Below, one piece after another: positions 36,011-44,360 of a stretch of DNA of 64,000 bases. A model generated the notes under the pieces. The model was not told the origin of the DNA, searched no databases, and was given only the letters and a program-made list of their open reading frames with translations. The stretch spans positions 1-64,000 of the forward strand of contig NZ_LJRO01000362.1 of assembly GCF_001401155.1 (NCBI RefSeq), given 5' to 3'. The translations under genes and the position numbers were made by a program. Origin of the DNA: Pseudomonas tremae (GTDB lineage Bacteria; Pseudomonadota; Gammaproteobacteria; Pseudomonadales; Pseudomonadaceae). Position 1 is the first letter of the stretch; each line of letters opens with the position of its first letter.

Positions 36011-36907
36011 TCATATTGGCGTGCGCGCAGAACGCGCGAATACAGCATTGAAAATACGCTGCCCATACAGGCCGACGGCCAGGCCAAGCACAATCAGCAC
36101 TATTGCCAGTACTTTGCTGATCGGTACGCTTTCGTTGAATAAAACGACAGACCCGAGCATGCCGAAGATCGGTACCAGCAACGAGAGGGGGGCAACGGTC
36201 GAAACCGGGTAGGTTTTGAGCAGTGAGTTCCAGATCCAGTAGGCGAACAGCGTATTGGGATAAACCTGAAACACGATCGACAGTAAGGCAGTTGTGTCTA
36301 CCTGATTGACGAAAGCGGCATAACCAGCACTGCCATTGACAGCATAATCGAGAGCAAATAGAGGGATAGGCGCGAAGGCACTGGACCACACCAGAAAGCC
36401 GAATACATCCTTGGTGCTGGCCTTTTTATTGATGATATTGGCAATGCTCCAAGATACCGCGCCAACCAGTACCAGTAGCACGCCAGGCAGGCTTACTGAG
36501 CCATCGCTGATCCCGATGATGCACAAGAGCCCGGCAAGCGCGATCAACATCCCCAGCACCTGAAAACGGGTCAACGCCTCCTTGAATACCCAGCCGCCGA
36601 GCAGTATGGTGAAAAATGCGCTGAATTGCAGAACCAGCGAGGCGATACCCGCCGACAGGCCCGCCTTGATGCCAAGATTGACCATCCCCCACAGGCCAAT
36701 GCCGAATACCAGGCCATAACCGATTATGTAGCGCCATGGCACGTCCGGTTTACGGATGAAAAAGATTGCCGGTAACGCACAGAGACTGAAGCGGATACCC
36801 GCGAGAATGAAAGGGTCGACGGTGGCCAGTCCCAGTTTGATTACTGAGAAATTCACGCCCCAGATTGCTGTTATCAGTACAGCCAACACTACGTGCAGTG
36901 GTTTCAT
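36011..36907 (-). CDS. EamA/DMT-family exporter
   Basis: 298 residues with ten membrane segments in two five-helix EamA halves (for example WGVNFSVIKLGLATVDPFILAGIRF and the second half starting LPGVLLVLVGAVSWSIANII). Members export amino acids, metabolites or siderophores. It lies between the third ATP-grasp gene and the Tat PLP gene (25- and 15-base gaps), fitting a role in moving the intermediate to the periplasm. Confidence 0.88.
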   Translation of the reverse strand: MKPLHVVLAVLITAIWGVNFSVIKLGLATVDPFILAGIRFSLCALPAIFFIRKPDVPWRYIIGYGLVFGIGLWGMVNLGIKAGLSAGIASLVLQFSAFFTILLGGWVFKEALTRFQVLGMLIALAGLLCIIGISDGSVSLPGVLLVLVGAVSWSIANIINKKASTKDVFGFLVWSSAFAPIPLFALDYAVNGSAGYAAFVNQVDTTALLSIVFQVYPNTLFAYWIWNSLLKTYPVSTVAPLSLLVPIFGMLGSVVLFNESVPISKVLAIVLIVLGLAVGLYGQRIFNAVFARSARTPI

Positions 36908-36932
36908 GGTTGAGTTGCCTTGATGAGAGAGA

Positions 36933-38162
36933 TCACGCGACGGATGTCAGGTCCTGGGTGAGGTTCACCCGCGAAAACAGTGTTCGCATCCAGTCGCGGG
37001 TCTTCTGTGGGCGAGCGGTCTTGACGATGCCAGCCAGTGGCACCTCGAAAGCTGAATACGTGACGTGATCGGGCAGTAGCGCACCCATAGGAAGCTCGTT
37101 CCACTGCACGACATATGGGCTCGTGCGCAGTTCATCCGCGCCGTCCAGGCCTTGGAATGTTCTTTGCGGGTGGGCATGGCCGGGGAAAACAAACCAGCCG
37201 AAGCCCAGGTCCGGTTGTTGCCCGATCAAAGACGGGATGTCCAGTTCGCCTTCAATGTGAATTCGCAGTTCTGCTGACGGCAAGTGTATGCCGGTGGCCA
37301 GCTCATAGGTCGCGACGACGTCTGCACCACCGACCCGGTTGCCCACTTCAAGGAATACCGGCTCATCGGCATCCATGATCGCTTCCAGATGGAACGCGCC
37401 GTTGTAGATCTGCACCGCTTGCAGTGCTTCACTGACCCAGTCCTGCATCTGTGTTGTGGTCTCCAGATGCCAGGAACCAAGCGGAGCTCCGCGCTCCATG
37501 TAGTCCAGGCACGTTCCAACATATTCACTGGATATCAGAGTGATTATCTGACCTCTCAACACCAGGCCGTCAAAATGCCGGATGGGGCCTGCGATATATT
37601 CCTCGACCTGAAAGTCTTCGATGCGCAGCGACAGGCCGCTGATTTTGCGCCTTATTTCATCGAAGGCATGTGACGGTTGCTGGTAAATACTCACATCGGC
37701 GCTTGATGCGCCGCTGTGTGGCTTAAGTACGGTTGCTCCGGGCCACGGCACATGCCCTTGCAGTTCGAGGTAGCGGTCAAGTGCCATGAAACGCGGCACT
37801 CGCAAATATCGCGCCTGGACAGCCGTCTTCATTTCCAGCTTGTTGCGTGACAGCGTCACGGCTGTCAGGGAAGCCCCTTCGACATCAAGCATTTCACGCA
37901 GGCGTGCAGCGTCAAGCAGCTCATACTCGGACATCGAAATGATTCGTTCAAAGCGTTGGGGAAAGCGTGTCAGCCAATCCAGCACTTCCTCGCAGGCGCT
38001 GGTCAAACCAGGTCGAACGACACGTTCACAGCGCAACGTCGCTGGCAGTGTATTTATCGCCGACTGTGTTCCCAGGTAAGTAACATCATGCTGTTGATGG
38101 TCGACGCCACGGTGATATTCGATACGCGTATAAGGAACGCGGTGAAGGATAAGAATTTTCAT
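36933..38162 (-). CDS. ATP-grasp ligase (first of three, 409 aa)
   Basis: A carboxylate-amine/thiol ligase. Visible ATP-grasp features: Lys147 in TVLKPHSGASS (glycine-loop side), the VEEYI clamp (186-190), His258-Glu260 in FHLEAIM and the metal-binding FLEVGNRVGGA with Glu272 and Asn275. The N-terminal 100 residues form a Rossmann-like preATP-grasp domain starting MKILILHRVPYTRIEYHRG. The substrate is unknown. It is distinct from the two neighbouring ligases. Tight operon context. Confidence 0.85.
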   Translation of the reverse strand: MKILILHRVPYTRIEYHRGVDHQQHDVTYLGTQSAINTLPATLRCERVVRPGLTSACEEVLDWLTRFPQRFERIISMSEYELLDAARLREMLDVEGASLTAVTLSRNKLEMKTAVQARYLRVPRFMALDRYLELQGHVPWPGATVLKPHSGASSADVSIYQQPSHAFDEIRRKISGLSLRIEDFQVEEYIAGPIRHFDGLVLRGQIITLISSEYVGTCLDYMERGAPLGSWHLETTTQMQDWVSEALQAVQIYNGAFHLEAIMDADEPVFLEVGNRVGGADVVATYELATGIHLPSAELRIHIEGELDIPSLIGQQPDLGFGWFVFPGHAHPQRTFQGLDGADELRTSPYVVQWNELPMGALLPDHVTYSAFEVPLAGIVKTARPQKTRDWMRTLFSRVNLTQDLTSVA

Positions 38163-38193
38163 GCCAATGGTCTCGATGCTTTAGAGAATCGAA

Positions 38194-39525
38194 TCAGGAA
38201 GCGACCTTGAACTGCTGCCCGGATGCAAGTTTGCGATTCAGAACTTCCAGCCACTGCTCCCGCATTGTCGCCACCAGATCGCGTATATCCACCCTCGCGT
38301 CATGCAGCGCTATACAGGCGTGGGCAACGAAGTCGCTGTTGTCTCTGGGGACTGCGTTAATCAGACGTGCCTGGCCGGATATCCATGCACATTCGATCAG
38401 GGCAATATCCTTCTTTTCCATGCCGAGTTTCTGCGCGGCGAGGATCAATGTGTCGTTGACCATTGTCTGGACCTCGCCCAGCTCGGCTACCTCGAACGTC
38501 ATGTCATGAGGCACGCCAAGCATCACTGTTGCGGCGCTGCAAGTGGCGGCGGGCATCGCTGTCGGAACGGGTACTGCGAACACCGAGTCGACCCAGGCTG
38601 CATACATATCAAGTCCGTGAACTGCGTGTGCAAGTGTCCAGATTTTCATGCCGCCTGGGCGGCGGTTTGGCTCGATCACCGCAGTGCTGAAGTCGTTATC
38701 GCTGAGCTTTATTTCATTGTGAAACGGGCCTGTTTGCTGGCCCACCAGACGATTGACCTGCTCGCCGGCCTGACGTATGGCCTGGCGCTCCTGCTCGCTC
38801 AGGCGAGCTGGCAGTATCTGCGCCACCTCTACGGGATATCGCCCGCTGGCGCTGATTTTTTCTGTGATAAACCACAGGTCACCCAGCCCATCGTAGGAAT
38901 ACTCACGGGTGAATGTGATGAAGGCTTCAGCCAGCACGCCCATGTCCAGGTAGGGCGCAACTTCCGCGAATGCCTGCTCGCAATCGCCTCCCGGCATTAC
39001 TATTACTACGCCACGATTGTTACCTTCGCACGCAGGCTTGAGCACGAACCCGCTATCCTGGCGCAGGGCAAAATTGCGTACATCATTGACGCACTTAATC
39101 TGCTGAAAATCTGGCAACAGGACACCCAACTTTTTGAGCTGGAGGTGCATACGCCTCTCGGCGATGCGGTACGCCAGTTTGTCAAACGCGCCAAGTGCCA
39201 GCCCCGAGTCATCAACCTGCAGGCCGAGCTGTTCCAGCAAGACTGCGCCGCTGGCCACAGCGTTATCGGAAAAGACCATGCCTGCGGAGATTCTTATAGC
39301 GTCGTCACCCAATATACCGAGCGCCCTATGGATGAAATCGGGGGCCAGGGGATCGGCGTCGATTACCCGGTCACTCATGTGCAAGTCATGTTCCTGCGGA
39401 GAGCCCCGTACCAGCCACGTTTCGGCATTCCATCGTTTGCGCGCGTAGTTGCGTATATGCAGGACATCACCGATTCGGCTCAGGTTGTAGTCCACTAATA
39501 GCAATACTGGCGATTGTTGAGGCAT
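38194..39525 (-). CDS. ATP-grasp ligase (second of three, 443 aa)
   Basis: Starts MPQQSPVLLLVDYNLSRIGD with GGAG nine bases upstream; the TTG at 39540 is less likely. ATP-grasp landmarks: Lys163 in VLKPACEGNNRG (glycine-rich loop), and Glu285/Asn287 in TAVIEPNRRPGGMKIW. The C-terminal 80 residues (DIALIECAWISGQARLINAV...) are a separate extension. Substrate unknown. It shares little sequence with the ligases on either side, so the three probably add different building blocks. Confidence 0.83.
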   Translation of the reverse strand: MPQQSPVLLLVDYNLSRIGDVLHIRNYARKRWNAETWLVRGSPQEHDLHMSDRVIDADPLAPDFIHRALGILGDDAIRISAGMVFSDNAVASGAVLLEQLGLQVDDSGLALGAFDKLAYRIAERRMHLQLKKLGVLLPDFQQIKCVNDVRNFALRQDSGFVLKPACEGNNRGVVIVMPGGDCEQAFAEVAPYLDMGVLAEAFITFTREYSYDGLGDLWFITEKISASGRYPVEVAQILPARLSEQERQAIRQAGEQVNRLVGQQTGPFHNEIKLSDNDFSTAVIEPNRRPGGMKIWTLAHAVHGLDMYAAWVDSVFAVPVPTAMPAATCSAATVMLGVPHDMTFEVAELGEVQTMVNDTLILAAQKLGMEKKDIALIECAWISGQARLINAVPRDNSDFVAHACIALHDARVDIRDLVATMREQWLEVLNRKLASGQQFKVAS

Positions 39526-39593
39526 GTTAATCATCTCCAATGCTAGGGCGGATCATAGGCAGGGGTAATGTTCCAGACGCTTTCATGGTGGGC

Positions 39594-40946
39594 TTATAAG
39601 CTGTCGGCCTCGTAGCGGATGTCCAGTGCGGTAGCGCTTAGTGTCGCCAGGCTCGCGAGCTCCGTCGTCTGACGTGCCCGGTCGAACTTCCATAGCAATT
39701 GGCCAAGGAATACTTCGCGGGCATGCGCGGGTATAACGTCGCCAGCTTTCAACAGGATGTGTTTCACCACAGGGGCAAGAGGCAAGTCATTCAGTGTCAC
39801 TGAACTAAGCCTTCCCGGTCTGGCGAAGTAGACTCGAAAAAAAGTTGCAATGGACTGTGCACTCGAACCGTCTGCACGCCAGCCGTACCTGGACAACTTC
39901 GCCACCAGTAACTCGCGTGGTAAAGCATCGTCCTGGCTGGCCAATAGCAGATCCAGCCAAAGGGACAGCATGCTGTGGCCTTCGGTGACAGCCTCGACAC
40001 TGTGGGAAATCAGGCTGCCGCCAACACGCGGATTGATTTCTATCAGGTCCCAGTATTGCCCGGTAAAGCGTGCTTCAACGTGATAGCAGCCCCACTTGAG
40101 TTTCATGTGTCTCAGCACTTTTTCCAGCCAATCGATACCGGCGGCTATTTGCCCCTGATCGATACTCGCCGGCGGAGTGGTACAACTGTCTTCCAAGACC
40201 GTTTCGGCGGTTTCAGTCACTTCGTATTTTTCATGGATGGCCACGACGTGAACCTGACCATCTACCAGCAGAGTCTCGAAACTGAATTCCTGACCGTCTA
40301 TGTAATCCTCCGCCATAAACTGCAGCCCGTCGTTGAACGCTGACGCATACACCGTGTCGTCTGCCGAGGCCAGGCGCAGCGCGTCGAGCTCGTTCCATGT
40401 GGTGCATTTGCGCATGGGAAATGTTGCATATGACGCAATCCCGTAAACGGGTTTGATGAAATAGCGCTGGTCATGCGCCTGCAATGATTCCAATACCGGC
40501 GCATTCAGTACGTGGGCTCTTGCTTGCGACAAGCCCGCCTCTAAAAGTTGATTGCGCACCTCAAGCTTGTTGCGCAGTGCCAGCGCCTGTTCGGCGTCAA
40601 TGTCATAAGTGCCGAGCGACGCGTTGGCCGCGGCCATCAGGTGCCGATAACCTTCCCACACGCTGATGCAGCAGGTGACCTGCTCTCCCGATGCGCGCAG
40701 GGTCTGGAGTGCGTTGTTCACATCTTCTGTTTTTAACTGATGCGAATCGGAAACATGAAGCTGATCCGCCCAAGCCTGAATCTGGTCCAGACGAGCTGGC
40801 AAATGCTCAGGAAGCGGCAATGAAGACAATACGAAACACTGAAGCCGACGTCGATGCAGCTCCTCTTTCAAGTCCTCAAGGAATGAAAAGCCACAATGGC
40901 TCAGGATCAGAACACCGGGACGATTTGCCTTCATTGCCCGTTCCAT
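39594..40946 (-). CDS. ATP-grasp ligase (third, 450 aa)
   Basis: 450 residues; ATP-grasp landmarks Lys165 in YFIKPVYGIASYATFP, Glu291 in YHVEARF, Glu303/Asn305 in DLIEINPRVGGSL. The pattern (EINPRVGGS with a C-terminal extension of about 100 residues) is like amino-acid ligases of the L-amino-acid ligase/BacD type. Its ATG follows the stop of the diiron oxidase gene by three bases, so the two are translationally coupled. Confidence 0.85.
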   Translation of the reverse strand: MERAMKANRPGVLILSHCGFSFLEDLKEELHRRRLQCFVLSSLPLPEHLPARLDQIQAWADQLHVSDSHQLKTEDVNNALQTLRASGEQVTCCISVWEGYRHLMAAANASLGTYDIDAEQALALRNKLEVRNQLLEAGLSQARAHVLNAPVLESLQAHDQRYFIKPVYGIASYATFPMRKCTTWNELDALRLASADDTVYASAFNDGLQFMAEDYIDGQEFSFETLLVDGQVHVVAIHEKYEVTETAETVLEDSCTTPPASIDQGQIAAGIDWLEKVLRHMKLKWGCYHVEARFTGQYWDLIEINPRVGGSLISHSVEAVTEGHSMLSLWLDLLLASQDDALPRELLVAKLSRYGWRADGSSAQSIATFFRVYFARPGRLSSVTLNDLPLAPVVKHILLKAGDVIPAHAREVFLGQLLWKFDRARQTTELASLATLSATALDIRYEADSL

Positions 40947-40949
40947 GGT

Positions 40950-41702
40950 CTAAGCTGCCTTGTCTTGCGGCGTGGCCAATGTGTCGATGTACAGCTCACT
41001 GAAGTACATGGCGAGAATCTTTTGATGCTCTGCCAGATAGCGCTTCAACGCAGCGATGTCTTGCTCGCTTTTAAGCAAAAAGCGCAGTGCCGCCCACACT
41101 TCGCCGGGGTGGTCATCATTGATGTCTGTGTGAGAGTGGGAGACCTGACCGATGATCTTGGTCTCGCCAATCGATGCCTTGAGTGCTTCAAGCTTGCGGG
41201 GTTCGAGCTTAACGTTCACATACTCGACCAGGTAGGAATAGGCGACTACGCCAAGTGGCCCCTCATGGTCGAGCAGGTAGGAGAAGAAACCGGTCAATAG
41301 TTTCGTGGACAGGTAGGGTTCGGTTTCAAGAAATTCCTCGCGGCTGACGCCTACACGCTCAAGGTCCTGAATGAACAGGTCGTCGTGAAGCATCTCTTCC
41401 TGTTCATAGTGGGCCCATATTTGGGCCGCCTCCGGGCTGATCTTGGCGATATCCACCAGTGCTTTTGCTTCGGCCACACGCAGCAGACGGATGCGCCATG
41501 CCGTTTCGATCAGGTGACGCTTGTAATACGCGCTGTTGACATCTTTTCCTTCCAGGTGGGCAGCCTGAGGGACAGTTTGATACCACTGCTCAACCTGGAC
41601 GTCGATGATCCGGTCAATCTCACCCCTCAGGTTTAGCGAAGCGGCGGCGTTGAGAAATGGAGTGCGATTACCATAGCCAGCATTCTTTACACGGTTAAGC
41701 AT
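40950..41702 (-). CDS. heme-oxygenase-like diiron oxidase (HDO)
   Basis: 250 residues from ATG 41702 with AGAGG eight bases upstream (the TTG at 41708 is an alternative). The all-helical protein has the ligand pattern of the HDO family: Glu103-x2-His106 (QEEMLHDDLF), Glu160 (YSYLVEYVN), and His191-x3-Asn195-x2-His198 (SHTDINDDH). The spacing matches UndA, an HDO that forms 1-undecene. In other HDOs the residue at 195 is Asp or Glu. Characterised members cleave C-C bonds of amino or fatty acids or N-oxygenate amines with O2. The neighbouring ferredoxin is an obvious electron donor. Confidence 0.85.
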   Translation of the reverse strand: MLNRVKNAGYGNRTPFLNAAASLNLRGEIDRIIDVQVEQWYQTVPQAAHLEGKDVNSAYYKRHLIETAWRIRLLRVAEAKALVDIAKISPEAAQIWAHYEQEEMLHDDLFIQDLERVGVSREEFLETEPYLSTKLLTGFFSYLLDHEGPLGVVAYSYLVEYVNVKLEPRKLEALKASIGETKIIGQVSHSHTDINDDHPGEVWAALRFLLKSEQDIAALKRYLAEHQKILAMYFSELYIDTLATPQDKAA

Positions 41703-41765
41703 AATCAAGCCTCTTTTGGGTTTGTGTATAACGCTTTAAATAACGGGCAAACTTAAACAGCAGGG

Positions 41766-42062
41766 TCAGCCAATAATTTCAATGGCGACGTTTCCTCTTA
41801 TCTGGCACTGACACGCCAAGCGGTACTCTGCTCCGCTATAACCCAGTACTTCGATAAAAGCCTCTTCATCATCGTCCCGAGGATTCAATGCATCGAGACC
41901 TGATTTAACCTTTATCAAGCAGGCCCCGCAGGCTCCTACACGGCAGCCCAGCGGGATTACATTCTTTCCCCCGACTTCCCATTCGATATCGGTAATAGGG
42001 GTATTGACCGGCAGGAGAAATTCTAGCTGATGCGAAGTGATGGTGAGGGTGTGCAATGCCAT
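41766..42062 (-). CDS. 2Fe-2S ferredoxin
   Basis: 98 residues with plant-type cluster ligands Cys40-x4-Cys45-x2-Cys48 (GCRVGACGACL) and a downstream Cys84 (RLACQC). It would carry single electrons to the adjacent diiron oxidase. First gene of the operon; the next start is 60 bases downstream. No matching ferredoxin reductase is in the window. Confidence 0.93.
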   Translation of the reverse strand: MALHTLTITSHQLEFLLPVNTPITDIEWEVGGKNVIPLGCRVGACGACLIKVKSGLDALNPRDDDEEAFIEVLGYSGAEYRLACQCQIRGNVAIEIIG

Positions 42063-42089
42063 ACTTGCCTCGGGCTTACATTAAAAATA

Positions 42090-42106
42090 GTGTGAGCTGG
42101 ACACAC
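42090..42106. promoter_or_regulatory. inverted repeat in the operon promoter region
   Basis: GTGTG, 7 bases, CACAC, lying 28 bases before the ferredoxin ATG and next to an AT-rich -10-like stretch (TATTTTTAAT on the minus strand). Candidate operator, for example for the HxlR regulator. Confidence 0.4.
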
Positions 42107-42160
42107 AGTTTGACGCCCCGCCTACAATAATCACGAGCGCAGGGTTAACGTGTCAGTCGT

Positions 42161-43420
42161 TTAGGGGGGTGTGAGTTCCAGGAAGATCCAGTACACCATG
42201 GCAATTGCACTGATGGCGGCCCCCAATGCACACACCGCTCCCCAGCCAAAGTGCGCGTAGGTATAAGTAGCCGCCACCGCGCCCAGACCGCTGCCTATCG
42301 AGTAGAAGCACATATATGCGCCAACGAGACGGCTCTGCGCGTCGGGTCGCGAGGCAAAAATCAGGCTTTGATTGGTGACATGGACCGCCTGCACGGCAAA
42401 GTCCAGCAAAACCACTCCAACTACCATTGCCAGCAACGAGCTTTCGACAAACGCGATGGGCAGCCAGGATAAAGTCAGTAGTGCCAGCGCCACGCCGGTG
42501 GTGCGATTGCCAAACCCTTTGTCGGCAAGTCGCCCGGCTCTTGCTGCTGCAAGTACACCAGCCACACCGGCCAGCCCGAAAAGCCCGATCTGGGTATGTG
42601 ACAATGACAGTGGAGGCGCGCTGAGCGGCAGTACCATTGATGTCCACAACACACTGAAGGCAGCAAAGATAAGCAGGGCAAAAGTGCCCCTGACACGCAG
42701 ACTGCGCTCAGTCAGGTACAGCTGGAACATTGATCGCAATAACTTCCAGTAACCATCTTTCGCTGGCGGGGGCGTTGAGGCAGGCATTGTCCGGAATAAC
42801 ACCAGCGCCATGCAGACCATCAGTACGGCCGACACGAAATAAACACCGCGCCAGCCTGCAAGGTCCGCTACCGCTCCTGATACGAAACGCGCGAGGAGAA
42901 TTCCCAGCACGATCCCGCTGGTTACAGTGCCAACTGCTTCACCGCGCTGTTCGGGGCTCGCGAGGGTGGCGGCATAGGCGACCACCACCTGGACCACGAC
43001 TGCCATCAGGCCCACTAGCACCATCGCACCTAGCAGCATGATCCAGTTCTGAGCCATTCCTACAGCGCACAAGGCCAAAGCCGAAAGAAGCATTTGTGTG
43101 AGGATGATTTTTTTGCGATTTAGAAGGTCGCCCAACGGGACAATGAACAGCAACCCAACGGCATAACCTGCCTGTGTGGCCGTGACGACGATACCTATTA
43201 TTCCAGAGGAAACAGCCAAACTGGCAGCCATCGATTCTAGTAGAGGCTGTGCGAAATAGATGTTCGCCACGGCAATTGCGCAGGTAATCGAGAAGAGAAA
43301 TGTCTGGTAACGGCTCAGTCTGGGGAGCGTAGCTTTCTGAGATGAGTTGGCATATCCGCCAGCAGCCTTCTCGGTTTCAACATCCATTTTGACCGGTGCA
43401 AGGGATTTGTAAGGCATCAC
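42161..43420 (-). CDS. MFS transporter (DHA1 family)
   Basis: 419 residues with twelve predicted membrane segments after a 35-residue polar N-terminus. The motif between helices 2 and 3 is LGDLLNRKKIIL. The family exports drugs, amino acids or arabinose. It may export the cluster product or provide self-resistance, or may simply be the regulated partner of the divergent HxlR gene, a common pairing. The 98-base gap to the ferredoxin gene contains the operon promoter. Confidence 0.88.
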   Translation of the reverse strand: MMPYKSLAPVKMDVETEKAAGGYANSSQKATLPRLSRYQTFLFSITCAIAVANIYFAQPLLESMAASLAVSSGIIGIVVTATQAGYAVGLLFIVPLGDLLNRKKIILTQMLLSALALCAVGMAQNWIMLLGAMVLVGLMAVVVQVVVAYAATLASPEQRGEAVGTVTSGIVLGILLARFVSGAVADLAGWRGVYFVSAVLMVCMALVLFRTMPASTPPPAKDGYWKLLRSMFQLYLTERSLRVRGTFALLIFAAFSVLWTSMVLPLSAPPLSLSHTQIGLFGLAGVAGVLAAARAGRLADKGFGNRTTGVALALLTLSWLPIAFVESSLLAMVVGVVLLDFAVQAVHVTNQSLIFASRPDAQSRLVGAYMCFYSIGSGLGAVAATYTYAHFGWGAVCALGAAISAIAMVYWIFLELTPP

Positions 43421-43533
43421 TTCATCCTTGAAATTGGTTTCGAAAGAAAACCGGCGTGTTGATTTTTACCAAGTCAGGTTTTAAAATGCAACCACTTATG
43501 CAAAAGCATTTTCGTATTACCTTGGATTTCGAG

Positions 43534-43543
43534 ATCAATTGAT
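43534..43543. promoter_or_regulatory. palindrome between MFS and HxlR genes
   Basis: The perfect 10-base palindrome ATCAATTGAT lies in the divergent promoter region, 24 bases before the HxlR start. Candidate HxlR operator. Confidence 0.4.
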
Positions 43544-43566
43544 TTTTTCGCACCCCTTGGAGAACT

Positions 43567-44022
43567 ATGGCCAGACAGCAAATATTGGCTCAAAGCGAAT
43601 GTCCGGTGGCTCGTACGCTTGAGGCGATCGGTGACCGATGGGTTTTGATGATCATTCGCGATGCTTTCGACGACGTTCGTCGATTTAGTGAGTTCCAGAA
43701 ACGTCTTGGCCTTGCTAAAAACATTCTTGCGGTGAAGCTTAAAATGTTGGTTGAGCTGGGCGTGTTCCATATTCAGCCCGCCTCAGATGGCAGTGCCTAT
43801 AAGGAATATGTGTTAAGCGAAATGGGCCGCGCAGTGTTTCCTATCCTTATCAGCATGCGGCAGTGGGGAGGGCAGTTTCTGTTCAGCGAAGGTGAGCATT
43901 ACTCCATTTTGCTCGACAATGAATTATCGGAGCCGGTCGAAACCATCGCCGTGCGTTCCAGATCGGGCAGGGTGCTGGCCCCGGAAGACTGTCACCGGCA
44001 GGTAATCACTAAAGACTCCTGA
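43567..44022 (+). CDS. HxlR-family winged-helix regulator
   Basis: 151 residues: HxlR domain at about 10-100 with the signature Cys12 (ECPVARTLEAIGDRWVLMIIRDAF) and the FSEFQKRLGLAKNILAVKLKML recognition region, followed by a short C-terminal extension. HxlR members often sense electrophiles or oxidants through the conserved cysteine. Transcribed away from the MFS gene; likely represses it and perhaps the operon. Confidence 0.9.
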   Translation: MARQQILAQSECPVARTLEAIGDRWVLMIIRDAFDDVRRFSEFQKRLGLAKNILAVKLKMLVELGVFHIQPASDGSAYKEYVLSEMGRAVFPILISMRQWGGQFLFSEGEHYSILLDNELSEPVETIAVRSRSGRVLAPEDCHRQVITKDS

Positions 44023-44360
44023 GCGTGTAATGCATCGGCGTTGGGCCTGGTAAACCAGTAGGCGCTGGTTGCATTTCTTCACGCCATCCACGATGTGCAG
44101 TTAACGTTCGGAGTCGCTTATCGAGCCAGAAACTTCTGCCAGATCAGGTTTTTGGCGTTAGAATCGCCGCGCCTTCAGAGGTCGGGCCGATATTTTTCGG
44201 GCATCAGCCATCGGCGATTGCACATGGCGCAGCCTCTTTCGGGCGATGTATGCGTAAGGCCGGACGACCCGTTGCGGATGAGGTTTCCGGCTTTTTTATT
44301 GCCTGTTTTTTCAGGTGTAGACTTGCCTTTCGCGCTCAAGCGCCATCAGGTATCGCGAAC
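44023..44360 (+). promoter_or_regulatory. structured leader of nadA with a terminator-like hairpin
   Basis: A -10-like TAGAAT at 44159-44164 is followed by complementary arms AATCGCCG (44162-44169) and CGGCGATT (44212-44219), and then GCCGGA (44259-44264) pairing TCCGGC (44286-44291) directly followed by six T. The hairpin lies about 63 bases before the nadA ATG. It may be an attenuator for nadA, or the terminator for the rightward HxlR transcript. Confidence 0.45.

Noticed and set aside
36226..36250. GGAACT-like hrp box on the minus strand within the EamA gene
   Set aside because: No CCACNNA at 15-16 bases and it lies inside coding sequence.
42168..42178. GGAACT on the minus strand at the end of the MFS gene as a hrp box for the operon
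   Set aside because: The -10 half at the right spacing does not match; I do not claim HrpL control of the biosynthetic operon.
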